From assembly GCF_027922325.1 (NCBI RefSeq), contig NZ_BSFL01000002.1:620001-684000 (forward strand): a DNA stretch of 64,000 nt, written 5' to 3'. The stretch is from Methylopila turkensis. Lineage in GTDB: Bacteria > Pseudomonadota > Alphaproteobacteria > Rhizobiales > Methylopilaceae. Each line of letters opens with the position of its first letter. Positions within the stretch are counted from its first letter, which is position 1. Below, in pieces: positions 54,334-63,599 of the stretch. The notes under the pieces were generated by a model, which worked only from the letters and a program-made list of their open reading frames with translations, did not search any database and was not told the origin of the DNA. Both the position numbers and the translations under genes were made by a program.

Positions 54334-55287
54334 TCAGAGGCTCCGGCCGATGGCGAGGAATTTCGCGCGGCGCTCCGCGCGAATCTGGTCGGGCGTCATG
54401 CCGTCGAAACGCTCAAGTCCCTGGGCGATGGCGTCGCCGGCCTCGGCGATCACGGCGTCCGGCTCGCGGTGCGCGCCGCCGAGCGGCTCCGGCACCACGC
54501 CGTCGATCACGCCGAGGCGCATCAGGTCGGCGGAGGTGATCTTCATGTTGGTGGCGGCGTCCTGCGCCTTGGCGGCGTCGCGCCACAGGATCGAGGCCGC
54601 GCCCTCCGGCGAGATCACGCTGTAGATGGCGTGCTCCAGCATCAGCACGACGTTCGCGGTCGCGATCGCTATCGCGCCGCCGGAGCCGCCCTCGCCGATG
54701 ACCAGCGCCACGTTCGGCACCGTGAGGTTGAGGCAAGCCTCGGTCGAGCGGGCGATCGCCTCGGCCTGGCCGCGCTGCTCCGCCTCGATGCCGGGAAAGG
54801 CGCCGGCGGTGTCGACCAGCGCGATGATCGGCAGGCCGAAGCGGTCGGCGAGCTCCATCAGCCGCACGGCCTTGCGGTAGCCCTCCGGCCGCGCCATGCC
54901 GAAATTGTGCTTGAGCCGGGAGGTCGTATCGGCACCCTTCTCATGGCCCATGATCAGCACCGGCCGGCCGCGGAACCGCGCCAGGCCGCCGACGATCGCC
55001 TCGTCCTCCGAGAAGGCGCGGTCGCCCGCGAGCGGGGTGAAGTCCTCGACCAGGCCCGCGACGAAATCGGAGAAATGCGGCCGGTTCGGATGCCGCGCCA
55101 CCAGCGTCTTCTGCCAGGGCGTCAGGTTGGCGTAGAGTTCTTTGAGCGCCTGGACGGACTTCGCCTCGAGCCGAGACACCTCTTCGCCGATTGCGACGGC
55201 GTCGCCGTTCTCGCCGAGCGCGCGCAGTTCGACGATCTTGGCCTGGAGTTCGGCGACCGGCTTTTCGAAATCGAGATAGCTTTTCAT
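54334..55287 (-). CDS. accA: Acetyl-CoA carboxylase carboxyltransferase alpha subunit
   Basis: A 317-residue subunit of the acetyl-CoA carboxylase transferase, first step of fatty acid synthesis. It has MKSYLDFEKPVAELQAKIVEL at the start, HEKGADTTSRLKHNFGMARPEGYRKA, ALVDTAGAFPGIEAEQRGQ and VIGEGGSGGAIAIATAN, all conserved. ATG 55287 is the family start. The downstream gene on its strand begins 114 bases later. Confidence 0.96.
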   Translation of the reverse strand: MKSYLDFEKPVAELQAKIVELRALGENGDAVAIGEEVSRLEAKSVQALKELYANLTPWQKTLVARHPNRPHFSDFVAGLVEDFTPLAGDRAFSEDEAIVGGLARFRGRPVLIMGHEKGADTTSRLKHNFGMARPEGYRKAVRLMELADRFGLPIIALVDTAGAFPGIEAEQRGQAEAIARSTEACLNLTVPNVALVIGEGGSGGAIAIATANVVLMLEHAIYSVISPEGAASILWRDAAKAQDAATNMKITSADLMRLGVIDGVVPEPLGGAHREPDAVIAEAGDAIAQGLERFDGMTPDQIRAERRAKFLAIGRSL

Positions 55288-55422
55288 GGGCTCCGCTTCG
55301 CGCCGCAGGCGCACGGGGTTTGGGGCGCTGGTCCATGCGAAGCGGCGCACACTGGTTCGGAGCCCCGACGAAAGTCAAGGCGACGGGCGGGGAAACGTGG
55401 CGGGCGCGGGTCGACGCCGGCG

Positions 55423-56349
55423 TCAGGCCGGCTCGACGTCCCCGAGCGGGTGCAGGTCGCGCACCATGGCGCGCGCGCGCTCGTCGAGCACGTGGGTGTA
55501 GATCTGGGTCGTCGCGATGTCGGCGTGGCCGAGCATCTGCTGCACGGCGCGCAGGTCGGCGCCGTTCTGGACGAGGTGGCTCGCGAAGGCGTGGCGCAGC
55601 ACGTGCGGGCTGACCTTCGCCGGCGACAGGCCGGCGCGCGCGGCCGCGGCCTTAAGGTCGCGGGCGAACACCTGCCGCGTCAGGTGGCCGCTCGTCCCCG
55701 GCGCGGGAAACAGCCACGGCCCATCCGACGGGCCGAGCGCATCGAGATAGGCGGCCATCGCCTGCTTCGCGAGCGGCGTCAGCGGCACGAGGCGCTCGCG
55801 CCCGCCCTTGCCCTTGACGGCGATCGCCTGCGCGGCGGGCCGCGCGGCGGAGCGGGGCAGGCCGACGAGTTCGGAGACGCGCAGGCCGGTGGCGTAGGCG
55901 ACCTCGAGCAGGCAGGAGAGCCGCGCCGCCGCGAGCGCCGCCCGCGGCGACGGTTCGGGGCCCGGATCGCCGGCCGCCGCGATCAGCCGCTCCATCTCCT
56001 CGACCGACAGTACTTTTGGCAGCGGCCGTCCGCGCCGCGGGCCTTCGAGCGCGGCGGTCGGATCGTCGGTCCGCACCGCGTCGGTGTAGAGGAACTTGTG
56101 GAACTGGCGCACCGCCGAGAGCTTGCGCGCGGCCGACGACGCCTTGAAGCCGCGATCCGCGAGATCGGCGAGATGGGCGCGCACGTCGTCGGCCGTCGCC
56201 CGTAGGGCGTCGCTCGCCCGGCCTGCGAGGAAGGCGCAGTAATCCGAGAGGTCGCGCTCGTAGGCGTCGAGCGTGTTCTTCGCCGCGCCGCGCTCGGCGC
56301 TCGCCATTTCGAGGAAGGCGTCGAGATGGCGGCGGTCGCGGCCGCTCAC
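55423..56349 (-). CDS. xerD: Site-specific tyrosine recombinase XerD
   Basis: A 308-residue tyrosine recombinase of the chromosome-dimer resolution system acting at dif. The SAM-like N-terminal domain has [23 protein letters not shown]. The catalytic domain has Arg in [13 protein letters not shown], Lys in [11 protein letters not shown], HxxR in [12 protein letters not shown], and the nucleophile Tyr in [17 protein letters not shown] 56349 overlaps the 72-residue upstream gene by 4 bases. It is not linked to any integron or phage gene, so I regard it as housekeeping. Confidence 0.94.
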   Translation of the reverse strand: MSGRDRRHLDAFLEMASAERGAAKNTLDAYERDLSDYCAFLAGRASDALRATADDVRAHLADLADRGFKASSAARKLSAVRQFHKFLYTDAVRTDDPTAALEGPRRGRPLPKVLSVEEMERLIAAAGDPGPEPSPRAALAAARLSCLLEVAYATGLRVSELVGLPRSAARPAAQAIAVKGKGGRERLVPLTPLAKQAMAAYLDALGPSDGPWLFPAPGTSGHLTRQVFARDLKAAAARAGLSPAKVSPHVLRHAFASHLVQNGADLRAVQQMLGHADIATTQIYTHVLDERARAMVRDLHPLGDVEPA

Positions 56350-56564
56350 GGCTGGCTTGCGCCGCCGACGGCCGCGGTGTGCGGACCGTCGCGGTCGAGC
56401 CGGGCCTCGGCCTCGGTCGGCTGCGCGCGCAGCTTGTTGGTCGGAATGGTCACGGTCATCTCGCGGGTGCGCGGCGTGACGAAGGTCGCGAGCGCGTACA
56501 TCCCGCCGAAGCCGAGCCCCGCGAGCACCCCTATGACGGTCAGAAAGCGCATCAAGCTCGGCAT
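56346..56564 (-). CDS. Small single-pass membrane protein upstream of xerD
   Basis: A 72-residue protein: [37 protein letters not shown] holds one membrane helix, followed by a charged soluble tail. It overlaps xerD by 4 bases (GTGA), so the two are translated together. Similar small proteins between aroK and xerD occur in many Hyphomicrobiales; some are mislabelled histidine kinase, but there is no kinase domain here. ATG 56562-56564 gives the expected N-terminus. Function unknown. Confidence 0.75.
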   Translation of the reverse strand: MPSLMRFLTVIGVLAGLGFGGMYALATFVTPRTREMTVTIPTNKLRAQPTEAEARLDRDGPHTAAVGGASQP

Positions 56565-56712
56565 GTCGCGACCTCTCGGCCCCTGTGACACGGGCCGCAG
56601 CCGCCCCCGCTCCCACGACACCACGGGACGGCGCGGACGGCAACGCCTTTGGTTGTGCCGTCCGAACCTTAGGAATAGGTTGCGACCGTTTTATCGATCC
56701 TGGGGGAGCGGC

Positions 56713-57351
56713 GTGGGCGCTGCGACGGAGCATCTGGCCGACCATGGCGCGGGGCGTCGCGCCGAGGGCGCGCGCCAGCCGGACGCCGGGGTGCGGTCGG
56801 CGCTCGGGAACCGCTCGATCGTGCTGGTCGGCATGATGGGCGCGGGCAAGTCCTCGGTCGGCCGCCGCCTCGCCCAGGCGCTCGATCTGCCGTTCCTCGA
56901 CGCCGACACCGAGATCGAGGCCGCCGCCGGCGGCATGACCATCCCCGAGATCTTCGCCGTGCACGGCGAGCCGCATTTTCGGGAGAAGGAGGCGCGCGTG
57001 GTGGCGCGCCTGCTGGAGAACGGCCCGCAGGTGCTGGCGACCGGCGGCGGCGCATGGCTCAGCGAGGACACCCGCCGGCGCGTGGCCGAAGCGGGCGTCT
57101 CGATCTGGCTCAAGGCCGACGTGGAGGTGCTGCTCAAGCGCGTGCGCAAGCGCTCGAACCGGCCGCTGCTCGCCTCCGCCGATCCCGAGGCGACGCTGCG
57201 CGCGCTGGTGGCGGCGCGCTATCCGGTCTATGCGCTGGCCGACATCACCGTCGTCTCGCGCGACGCCCCCCACGAGCATGTGATCGCCGACGTGATCGCG
57301 GCGCTGAAGCGCGCGCTCGCGCCCGCCGCTCCGGACGAGGAACCGATCTGA
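56713..57351 (+). CDS. aroK: Shikimate kinase
   Basis: A 212-residue kinase phosphorylating shikimate. The P-loop is [27 protein letters not shown] binds Mg and shikimate, FREKEARVV carries the shikimate Arg, and [10 protein letters not shown] follows. GTG 56713 has GGGAG at 5 bases; the residues ahead of the domain (about 30) are longer than in E. coli but common in this order. Its stop overlaps aroB by one base (TGATG). Confidence 0.93.
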   Translation: MGAATEHLADHGAGRRAEGARQPDAGVRSALGNRSIVLVGMMGAGKSSVGRRLAQALDLPFLDADTEIEAAAGGMTIPEIFAVHGEPHFREKEARVVARLLENGPQVLATGGGAWLSEDTRRRVAEAGVSIWLKADVEVLLKRVRKRSNRPLLASADPEATLRALVAARYPVYALADITVVSRDAPHEHVIADVIAALKRALAPAAPDEEPI

Positions 57352-58484
57352 TGGCCGAAGCCGCCCTGAAGCGCGCGGACGCGGACGAAACCGTGCATGT
57401 GGCGCTCGGCGACCGCGCCTACGACATCCGCATCGGCCGCGGCGCGCTCGACGAGACCGGCGCCTCCGCCAGGGCGCTCGGGGCGCGCAAGGTCGGCATC
57501 GTCACCGACGCGAACGTCGCCCGCGCCCACCTGCCGCGCGTGATGGAGTCGCTGAAGCGCGCCGGTATCGACGCCTCCGCCGTGACGGTCGCGCCCGGCG
57601 AGGCCTCCAAGAATCTCGGAACGCTCGGCGAGGTGGTCGACCATCTGCTCGCCGCCCGCATCGAGCGCGGCGATCTCGTGCTGGCGCTCGGCGGCGGCGT
57701 GGTGGGCGATCTCGCGGGCTTCGCGGCGGCGGTGCTGCGCCGGGGCGTGCGCTGCCTCCAGGCGCCGACCAGCCTGCTGGCGCAGGTGGACTCGTCCGTC
57801 GGCGGCAAGACCGGCGTCAATTCCCGCCACGGCAAGAATCTGATCGGCGCGTTCCACCAGCCGAGCCTGGTGCTCGCCGACGTCGACGCGCTCGACACCC
57901 TGCCCGAGCGGGAATTCCGCGCGGGCTACGCCGAGGTCGCGAAATATGGGCTGCTCGGCGACGAAGCCTTCTTCGCCTGGCTCGAAGGCGCTCACGGGGG
58001 CGTCTTCGGCGGCGGGCCGGAGCGGATCGAGGCGATCGCCGCGAGCTGCCGCGCCAAGGCCGCGATCGTCGCGCGCGACGAACTGGAGCGCGGCGACCGC
58101 GCCCTGCTCAATCTCGGACACACCTTCGGCCATGCGCTCGAAGCCGACGTCGGCTATGACGGCTCCCGTCTCGTCCACGGCGAGGGCGTCGCGATCGGCA
58201 TGGCGATGGCGTTCCGCTTCTCGGCCGCGCTCGGCCTGTGCGGAACGGACGACGCGGCGCGCGTCGAGCGGCATCTTGCGGCGGTCGGGCTTCCGACGAG
58301 CGCGAAGGCGATCCCGGGCGGCGTGTCGGGCGCGGACGCCCTGCTCGAGCACATGCGCCAGGACAAGAAGGTGGAGGGCGGGGCGCTGACCTTCATCCTC
58401 GCCCGCGGCGTAGGCCAGGCTTTCGTCGCCCGCGACGTCGATCCGGCGAAGGTGCTCGGCTTCCTCGAACGCGAGCTCGGCTGA
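57351..58484 (+). CDS. aroB: 3-dehydroquinate synthase
   Basis: A 377-residue NAD- and metal-dependent enzyme of the shikimate pathway. It has [67 protein letters not shown] and [14 protein letters not shown] (metal His). It begins one base before the end of aroK, so the two are coupled. A hairpin lies immediately after the stop. Confidence 0.96.
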   Translation: MAEAALKRADADETVHVALGDRAYDIRIGRGALDETGASARALGARKVGIVTDANVARAHLPRVMESLKRAGIDASAVTVAPGEASKNLGTLGEVVDHLLAARIERGDLVLALGGGVVGDLAGFAAAVLRRGVRCLQAPTSLLAQVDSSVGGKTGVNSRHGKNLIGAFHQPSLVLADVDALDTLPEREFRAGYAEVAKYGLLGDEAFFAWLEGAHGGVFGGGPERIEAIAASCRAKAAIVARDELERGDRALLNLGHTFGHALEADVGYDGSRLVHGEGVAIGMAMAFRFSAALGLCGTDDAARVERHLAAVGLPTSAKAIPGGVSGADALLEHMRQDKKVEGGALTFILARGVGQAFVARDVDPAKVLGFLERELG

Positions 58485-58503
58485 CCGGCGGTTAGGCCGC
58501 CGG
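58485..58503. terminator. Hairpin at the aroB / hypothetical gene convergent end
   Basis: CCGGCGG (58485-58491) and CCGCCGG (58497-58503) form a 7-bp stem with a 5-base loop. It overlaps the stop codon of the minus-strand gene at 58492 and follows aroB directly. No U-run; a weak bidirectional terminator is possible. Confidence 0.4.
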
Positions 58504-58731
58504 CTTAGCCGCGGCCTTGCGGGTCTTGCGGACGGGCTTCGGCTTCGGCGCCGCCGCCAAGGCCTCGCCTTCCGCCGCCTCCTTGGCGAGACGCGCGGCG
58601 CGCAGCCGAGCGGTCTTGGCGTCCTCTTTCGCTTTGTCCTGATCGATGATCGCCCAGGCGGCCCGGGTCGTCGCGTCGCCCTTGGCTTCGCTCTTGCTGG
58701 GCTTGAACAGCGTCTCGCGCGTCGCGGTCAT
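58492..58731 (-). CDS. Small basic conserved protein next to cspA
   Basis: A 79-residue protein with a soluble start (MTATRETLFKPSKSEAKGD, then TRAAWAIIDQDKAKEDAKTARLRAARLAKEAAE), likely one long helix, and a Lys/Ala/Pro-rich tail. Similar proteins in Hyphomicrobiales sit near cold-shock genes; I do not know the function. It begins just after the csp terminator, with GGAG before ATG 58731. Possible nucleic-acid contact is suggested only by the basic tail. Confidence 0.7.
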   Translation of the reverse strand: MTATRETLFKPSKSEAKGDATTRAAWAIIDQDKAKEDAKTARLRAARLAKEAAEGEALAAAPKPKPVRKTRKAAAKPAA

Positions 58732-58754
58732 GGCGTCTCCACTCCTCCAGAAAC

Positions 58755-58781
58755 GAAAAAAGGTCGGGCTTTACCCGACCT
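58755..58781 (-). terminator. Rho-independent terminator of cspA
   Basis: On the minus strand an AGGTCGGG / CCCGACCT stem (58774-58781 with 58761-58768), a 5-base loop and a run of T (from A-run at 58756-58761). It is 65 bases after the cspA stop. Strong and correctly oriented. Confidence 0.92.
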
Positions 58782-58846
58782 CCTCCCTGCCGCCTCGACG
58801 GCCCGCGCCAGTACATCCGTGGTCGCGGACCGGAGACGTCAATCCA

Positions 58847-59056
58847 TTACGCGGCCGCGAGATTCTCGGCTGCGTTCTTGCCCGAACGGCGGTCCTGCAC
58901 GACCTCGAAGCTCACCTTCTGGCCCTCGACGAGGGTGTGAAGGCCCGAGCGCTCGACGGCCGAGATGTGGACGAACACGTCGGTGGAGCCGTCCTCGGGG
59001 GCGATGAAGCCATAGCCCTTCTGGACGTTGAAAAACTTTACGGTGCCGATCGTCAT
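58847..59056 (-). CDS. cspA: Cold-shock RNA-binding protein
   Basis: A 69-residue cold-shock domain protein. RNP1 is [13 protein letters not shown]2 is VFVHISAV, and the start [14 protein letters not shown] is conserved. It melts RNA structure at low temperature or during growth change. Its leader is long and AT-rich (59057 onward), as is usual for csp mRNAs with thermosensitive leaders. Terminated by a strong hairpin at 58755-58781. Confidence 0.97.
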   Translation of the reverse strand: MTIGTVKFFNVQKGYGFIAPEDGSTDVFVHISAVERSGLHTLVEGQKVSFEVVQDRRSGKNAAENLAAA

Positions 59057-59398
59057 GGCGATTTCCCTTGAACCGATAAATATTTTCGTCGAACGGCCAC
59101 ATGCCGGCCGACGTAGCGAATCGATTTTGAGAGAAAATTCGTCGACGCGACGTGGCGTTTAACAAAATTCAACAAGCAAGATCGACTGCGGCAATTTAGG
59201 CGTTCGCCATGAAGAAAACAAGACACCCCGGCAGGATTTCGCTCCGACGCTGTTCAAGCTCCGCCGGAACGCCGGTTTCGCCGCATCGCGGACGTCCGGG
59301 ACGGCCTGCCTTGCGGCCGGCCCGGAAAAGGTTTATCGCCCCCATTCTGTAACTCACGCGATATTACATAATATCGTCGTATTTATTCGGCGCGCATC
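59057..59398. promoter_or_regulatory. Divergent cspA / cysD control region
   Basis: 342 bases without a gene. The half nearest cspA is AT-rich and probably contains its leader. The half nearest cysD contains an 18-bp perfect palindrome at 59359-59376. No other gene is supported. Confidence 0.6.
59359..59376. promoter_or_regulatory. Perfect palindromic operator candidate upstream of cysD
   Basis: CGATATTA-CA-TAATATCG: two 8-bp arms and a 2-base centre, 22 bases before the cysD ATG, in otherwise GC-rich DNA. The position overlaps where the promoter or leader of cysD should be, which suits a repressor site (an Rrf2-type or other dimeric regulator). The identity of the regulator is not visible. 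Confidence 0.6.
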
Positions 59399-60304
59399 AT
59401 GTCTGGTCTTTCGACCCATCTGAAGCGGCTCGAAGCGGAATCGATCCAGATCATCCGCGAGGTCGCGTCCGAGTTCCGCAATCCGGTCATGCTGTACTCG
59501 ATCGGCAAGGACTCGTCGGTGATGCTTCATCTCGCGATGAAGGCGTTCTACCCGGCGAAGCCGCCGTTCCCGCTGCTGCATGTGGACACGACGTGGAAGT
59601 TCCGGGAGATGATCGAGTTCCGCGACGAGACCGCAAAACGGCTCGGGCTCGATCTGATCGTGCACATCAACGAGGACGGCGTGCGCCGCGGCGTGTCGCC
59701 GGTCGCTTCCGGCTCGAACGTGCACACGCAGGTCATGAAGACCGAGGGGCTGCGGCAGGCGCTCGACAAATACGGCTTCGACGCGGCCTTCGGCGGCGCG
59801 CGGCGCGACGAGGAGAAGAGCCGCGCCAAGGAGCGCGTGTTCTCCTTCCGCACGGCGAACCACGGCTGGGACCCGCGCAACCAGCGCCCGGAGCTCTGGC
59901 GGCTCTACAACACGCGGGTGAAGCCCGGCGAGTCGATCCGCGTCTTTCCGCTGTCGAACTGGACCGAGCTCGACGTGTGGCAGTACGTGCTCGCCGAAGA
60001 GATCCCGGTCGTGCCGCTCTATTTCGCCAAGGAGCGCCCGGTGGTGCGCCGCGACGGCGCGCTGATCATGCGCGACGACGAGCGGCTGCCGCTCCATCCC
60101 GGCGAGGTTCCCGAACTCCGGCGCGTGCGGTTCCGCACCCTCGGCTGCTACCCGCTGACCGGCGCGATCGACAGCGACGCTGCGAGCCTCGAGGATATCA
60201 TCGCCGAGATGCTCGCCTCGACCACCTCCGAGCGCCAGGGCCGCCTGATCGACAGCGACGAGGCCGGCTCGATGGAGAAGAAGAAGCGCGAGGGCTATTT
60301 CTGA
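59399..60304 (+). CDS. cysD: Sulfate adenylyltransferase small subunit
   Basis: A 301-residue PAPS reductase-like ATP pyrophosphatase subunit, making APS from sulfate and ATP with CysN. The PP-loop is [33 protein letters not shown] follows, and [21 protein letters not shown] and [16 protein letters not shown] are conserved. ATG 59399 starts it; the stop overlaps the cysNC start by one base. Confidence 0.96.
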   Translation: MSGLSTHLKRLEAESIQIIREVASEFRNPVMLYSIGKDSSVMLHLAMKAFYPAKPPFPLLHVDTTWKFREMIEFRDETAKRLGLDLIVHINEDGVRRGVSPVASGSNVHTQVMKTEGLRQALDKYGFDAAFGGARRDEEKSRAKERVFSFRTANHGWDPRNQRPELWRLYNTRVKPGESIRVFPLSNWTELDVWQYVLAEEIPVVPLYFAKERPVVRRDGALIMRDDERLPLHPGEVPELRRVRFRTLGCYPLTGAIDSDAASLEDIIAEMLASTTSERQGRLIDSDEAGSMEKKKREGYF

Positions 60305-62199
60305 TGCACGCCCCCCTGCCCTCCGCTGTCGCGCTCGCCGAATCCGTCGCCGAGAAGTCGCTGCTGCGCTTCCTCACCTGCGGCTCCGTGGACGACGGCA
60401 AGTCGACCCTGATCGGCCGCCTGCTCTACGACACCAAGCTGGTGTTCGACGACCAGCTCGCCGCGCTCGAAAAGGACAGCCGCAAGCACGGCACCACCGG
60501 CGAGGCGATCGACCTCGCGCTGCTGGTGGACGGGCTGGAGGCCGAGCGCGAGCAGGGCATCACCATCGACGTGGCCTACCGCTACTTCGCCACCGCGAAG
60601 CGCACCTTCATCGTGGCCGACACGCCGGGCCACGAACAGTACACCCGCAACATGGCGACCGGCGCCTCCAACGCCGACCTCGCCGTCATCCTGATCGACG
60701 CCCGCAAGGGCGTGCTGACCCAGACCAAGCGCCACAGCTTCATCTGCTCGCTGCTCGGCATCCGCCACGTCGTCCTGGCGGTGAACAAGATCGACCTCGT
60801 CGACTACCGCGAGGACGCCTTCGACGCGATCGAGCAGGCCTACCGCGCCTTCGCGGCGCCGCTCGGCTTCCGCGAGATCACCGCGATCCCTCTGTCGGCC
60901 CGCGACGGCGACAACGTCACGACCCGCTCCGACCGCCTCCCCTGGCACAAGGGCCCGACGCTGCTCGAGCATCTCGAGGCGGTCGACGTCGAGAGCGACG
61001 CGACCTCGAAGCCGTTCCGCCTGCCCGTCCAGTGGGTGAACCGCCCCAACCTCGACTTCCGCGGCTTCGCCGGCACGATTTCGAGCGGAACCGTCCGCCC
61101 CGGCGACGAGATCGTCGTGGCGGGGTCCGGCAAGACCAGCCGCGTCGCGCGCATCGTCACCATGGACGGCGACCTGGCCTCGGCCTCCGCCGGCGACAGC
61201 GTCACCCTCACGCTCGAGGACGAGGTCGACATCGCCCGCGGCGACGTGCTCAGCCATCCGGCGGACCGGCCGGAGGTGTCGAACCAGTTCGCCGCCCGGC
61301 TGATCTGGATGCAGGACGAGCGCCTGCTCCCCGGCCGCTCCTACCTGATCAAGCTCGCGACCCGCACCGTGCCGGCGACCGTCACGAGCCTGAAGCACAA
61401 GATCGACGTCAATTCGCTCGACCACCTCGCCGCCCGCACGCTCGGGCTGAACGAGATCGCCGAGGTCAACGTCGAGACCGGCGCCGCGCTCGCCTTCGAC
61501 CCTTACGCCGACAACCGCGAGACCGGCGCCTTCATCGTCATCGACCGCGAGACCAACGCGACCGCCGGCGCCGGCATGATCCTGCACGGGCTCCGGCGGG
61601 CCACCAACATCCACCGCCAAGCCTCCTCGGTCGACAAGGCGACCCGCGCGCGGCTCAAGCGCCAGAAGCCGGCGATCGTGTGGTTCACGGGCCTGTCCGC
61701 CTCGGGCAAGTCGACGATCGCGAACCTCGTCGAGGTCAAGCTCGCGGCCCGCGGCCAGCACACGATGCTGCTCGACGGCGACAACGTCCGCTTCGGCCTC
61801 AACAAGGACCTCGGCTTCACCGACGCCGACCGCGTCGAGAACGTGCGGCGCATCGGCGAGGTGGCGAAGCTGTTCGTCGACGCCGGCGTGATCACGCTGT
61901 GCTCGTTCATCTCGCCGTTCGAGTCCGAGCGCCGGATCGTGCGCGACCTCGTCGGCGACGGCGAGTTCCTGGAGATCTTCGTCGACGCGCCGCTCTCCGC
62001 CTGTATCGCGCGCGATCCCAAGGGCCTCTACAAGCGCGCGCTCGCCGGCGAGATCCCGAACTTCACCGGCGTGTCCTCGCCCTACGAGCCGCCGAAGGCG
62101 CCGGAGCTCACGCTCCTGACCACCGAGGCCTCGGTCGAGGAGCTCGCGGACCGGGTTGTGGAGGCGCTCGAGCAGCGCGGCCTGATCGAGCGCGTCTGA
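60304..62199 (+). CDS. cysNC: Bifunctional sulfate adenylyltransferase large subunit / APS kinase (CysNC)
   Basis: A 631-residue fusion. The N-terminal GTPase (CysN) has G1 TCGSVDDGKSTLIGRLL (27-35), switch II ADTPGHEQYTRNMATGAS and VNKIDLVDYRED. The C-terminal APS kinase (CysC) has the P-loop FTGLSASGKSTIANLVE (463-471), DGDNVRFGLNKDLGFTDADRVENVRR and the catalytic region SFISPFESERR. It turns sulfate into PAPS together with CysD, whose gene overlaps by one base. CysN-CysC fusions (NodQ) are common in rhizobia. Confidence 0.96.
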   Translation: MHAPLPSAVALAESVAEKSLLRFLTCGSVDDGKSTLIGRLLYDTKLVFDDQLAALEKDSRKHGTTGEAIDLALLVDGLEAEREQGITIDVAYRYFATAKRTFIVADTPGHEQYTRNMATGASNADLAVILIDARKGVLTQTKRHSFICSLLGIRHVVLAVNKIDLVDYREDAFDAIEQAYRAFAAPLGFREITAIPLSARDGDNVTTRSDRLPWHKGPTLLEHLEAVDVESDATSKPFRLPVQWVNRPNLDFRGFAGTISSGTVRPGDEIVVAGSGKTSRVARIVTMDGDLASASAGDSVTLTLEDEVDIARGDVLSHPADRPEVSNQFAARLIWMQDERLLPGRSYLIKLATRTVPATVTSLKHKIDVNSLDHLAARTLGLNEIAEVNVETGAALAFDPYADNRETGAFIVIDRETNATAGAGMILHGLRRATNIHRQASSVDKATRARLKRQKPAIVWFTGLSASGKSTIANLVEVKLAARGQHTMLLDGDNVRFGLNKDLGFTDADRVENVRRIGEVAKLFVDAGVITLCSFISPFESERRIVRDLVGDGEFLEIFVDAPLSACIARDPKGLYKRALAGEIPNFTGVSSPYEPPKAPELTLLTTEASVEELADRVVEALEQRGLIERV

Positions 62200-62209
62200 C
62201 CGCGCGACG

Positions 62210-62232
62210 GCCGGCGCCGCTCACGCGCCGGC
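62210..62232 (+). terminator. GC-rich hairpin after cysNC
   Basis: GCCGGCGC (62210-62217) and GCGCCGGC (62225-62232) with a 7-base loop, 11 bases after the cysNC stop; no U-run. Confidence 0.5.
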
Positions 62233-62356
62233 GCGCGGCTTCGTGAACGCGGCTCGGGTTGCCGGGCCGCCGCGGAAGGGAAACTCCCACCTTCGTCGCA
62301 CGACGGCTCTCCCGACGCGGGCGGACGGTCGTGCGCGACGGACACGGAGACCCGCC

Positions 62357-63469
62357 ATGACCACGCGCCGCACCTTCCTCGCCGGAGCCGCCGCAGGCGT
62401 CGGCGTCCTCGCCGCCGGCCAGGCCGCCGCCCAGACCCTGCTGCGCCCGCTGCCGGCGAACCCGGCCCAAGCCGCCGGAGGCCGCTATCGTCCGCCCGCC
62501 CGCCTCGGCATGGGCGGCACCCAGATCTCGGGCAACTTCGTCGCCGTGGGCGACGAGCAGGCGCAGGCCACCCTGCAGGCCGCCTGGGACGCCGGCGTGC
62601 GCTACTTCGACACCTCGCCCTGGTACGGCCTCGGCCTCAGCGAGCGCCGGCTCGGCGCCTTCCTGCACGACAAGCCGCGCGACAGCTTCGTGCTCTCCAC
62701 CAAGATTGGCCGGCTGCTGAAGCCGGACCAGTCCGTCGCCGGCACGAAGGTCGGCAACTGGGCCGAGGTGCCGCCGTTCCGGCATGTCTACGACTACAGC
62801 GCCGAGGGAGCCCGCCGCTCGATCGAGGACAGCCTGCAGCGCATGGGGCTCGCGAGCATCGACATCGTGTTCATCCACGACCTCTCGCCGGACAACGGCG
62901 ACATGAAGGAGCGCTGGACCGAGTATCTCGAGCAGGCGAAGACCGGCGCGATGCCGGAGTTGACCCGCATGAAGAACGAGGGCCTGATCAAGGCCTGGGG
63001 GCTCGGCGTCAACACGTTGGAGCCGGCGCTCGCGGCCTTCGAGGCCGCCGATCCCGACATCATCCTCTCCGCCACGCAATACTCGCTGATCAAGCACGAG
63101 GACGCGCTCAAGCGGCTGATGCCGGTCGCCGAGAAGCGCGGCGCGTCGATCGTGGTCGGGGCGCCCCTCAACGCCGGCTTCCTCGCCGGCAAGCCGCGCT
63201 ACGACTACGCCGGCAAGATTCCGGAGGGCGCGGTCGAAAAGCGGCGCAGGCTTTCGGCCATCGCCGAGAACCACGGCACGGACCTGCGCACCATGGCGCT
63301 GCACTTCGCGGCGGCCCATCCCGCCGTCTCGGCGATCATCCCCGGCGCGCGCGACGCGACGCAGGCGGCGCAGAACGCGGCCTCCATGCGACAGACGCTG
63401 CCGCCGGCGCTGTGGGAGGAGCTGCGCGAGGCGAAGCTGATCGCCACGGAGGCGCCGCTGCCCTCCTGA
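62357..63469 (+). CDS. Tat-exported aldo/keto reductase
   Basis: A 370-residue AKR. The twin-arginine signal is TTRRTFLAGAAAGVGVLAAGQAAAQ. The barrel has RYFDTSPWYGLGLSERRLG (catalytic Asp and Tyr), STKIGRL (Lys), FIHDLSPDNG (His) and the NADP loop near SAIIPGARDATQAAQN. It resembles the pyridoxal/D-threo-aldose dehydrogenase branch. A Tat signal means the enzyme is folded with its cofactor before export, so it likely acts in the periplasm. ATG 62357 is chosen because it starts exactly at the signal. Substrate unknown. Confidence 0.85.
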   Translation: MTTRRTFLAGAAAGVGVLAAGQAAAQTLLRPLPANPAQAAGGRYRPPARLGMGGTQISGNFVAVGDEQAQATLQAAWDAGVRYFDTSPWYGLGLSERRLGAFLHDKPRDSFVLSTKIGRLLKPDQSVAGTKVGNWAEVPPFRHVYDYSAEGARRSIEDSLQRMGLASIDIVFIHDLSPDNGDMKERWTEYLEQAKTGAMPELTRMKNEGLIKAWGLGVNTLEPALAAFEAADPDIILSATQYSLIKHEDALKRLMPVAEKRGASIVVGAPLNAGFLAGKPRYDYAGKIPEGAVEKRRRLSAIAENHGTDLRTMALHFAAAHPAVSAIIPGARDATQAAQNAASMRQTLPPALWEELREAKLIATEAPLPS

Positions 63470-63490
63470 GCCCGCTTGACGCGGCGTTCA

Positions 63491-63518
63491 CCATGCCGGG
63501 CGATGAGGCCCGGCATGG
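63491..63518 (+). terminator. Hairpin terminator after the aldo/keto reductase
   Basis: CCATGCCGGGC (63491-63501), a 6-base loop and GCCCGGCATGG (63508-63518): perfect 11-bp stem, 22 bases after the stop. Confidence 0.75.
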
Positions 63519-63599
63519 CCCGCGGCCTTAACGCCGTCGTCACGCGGTAGCGGTCAGGCTACGCGCCGGTCGGGGCGCGCGCGGGAGGCGGTGAGGCAG

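Noticed and set aside
55423..56349. Phage or integron integrase
   Set aside because: Length and motifs are those of XerD, with no phage genes, attachment repeats or tRNA beside it.
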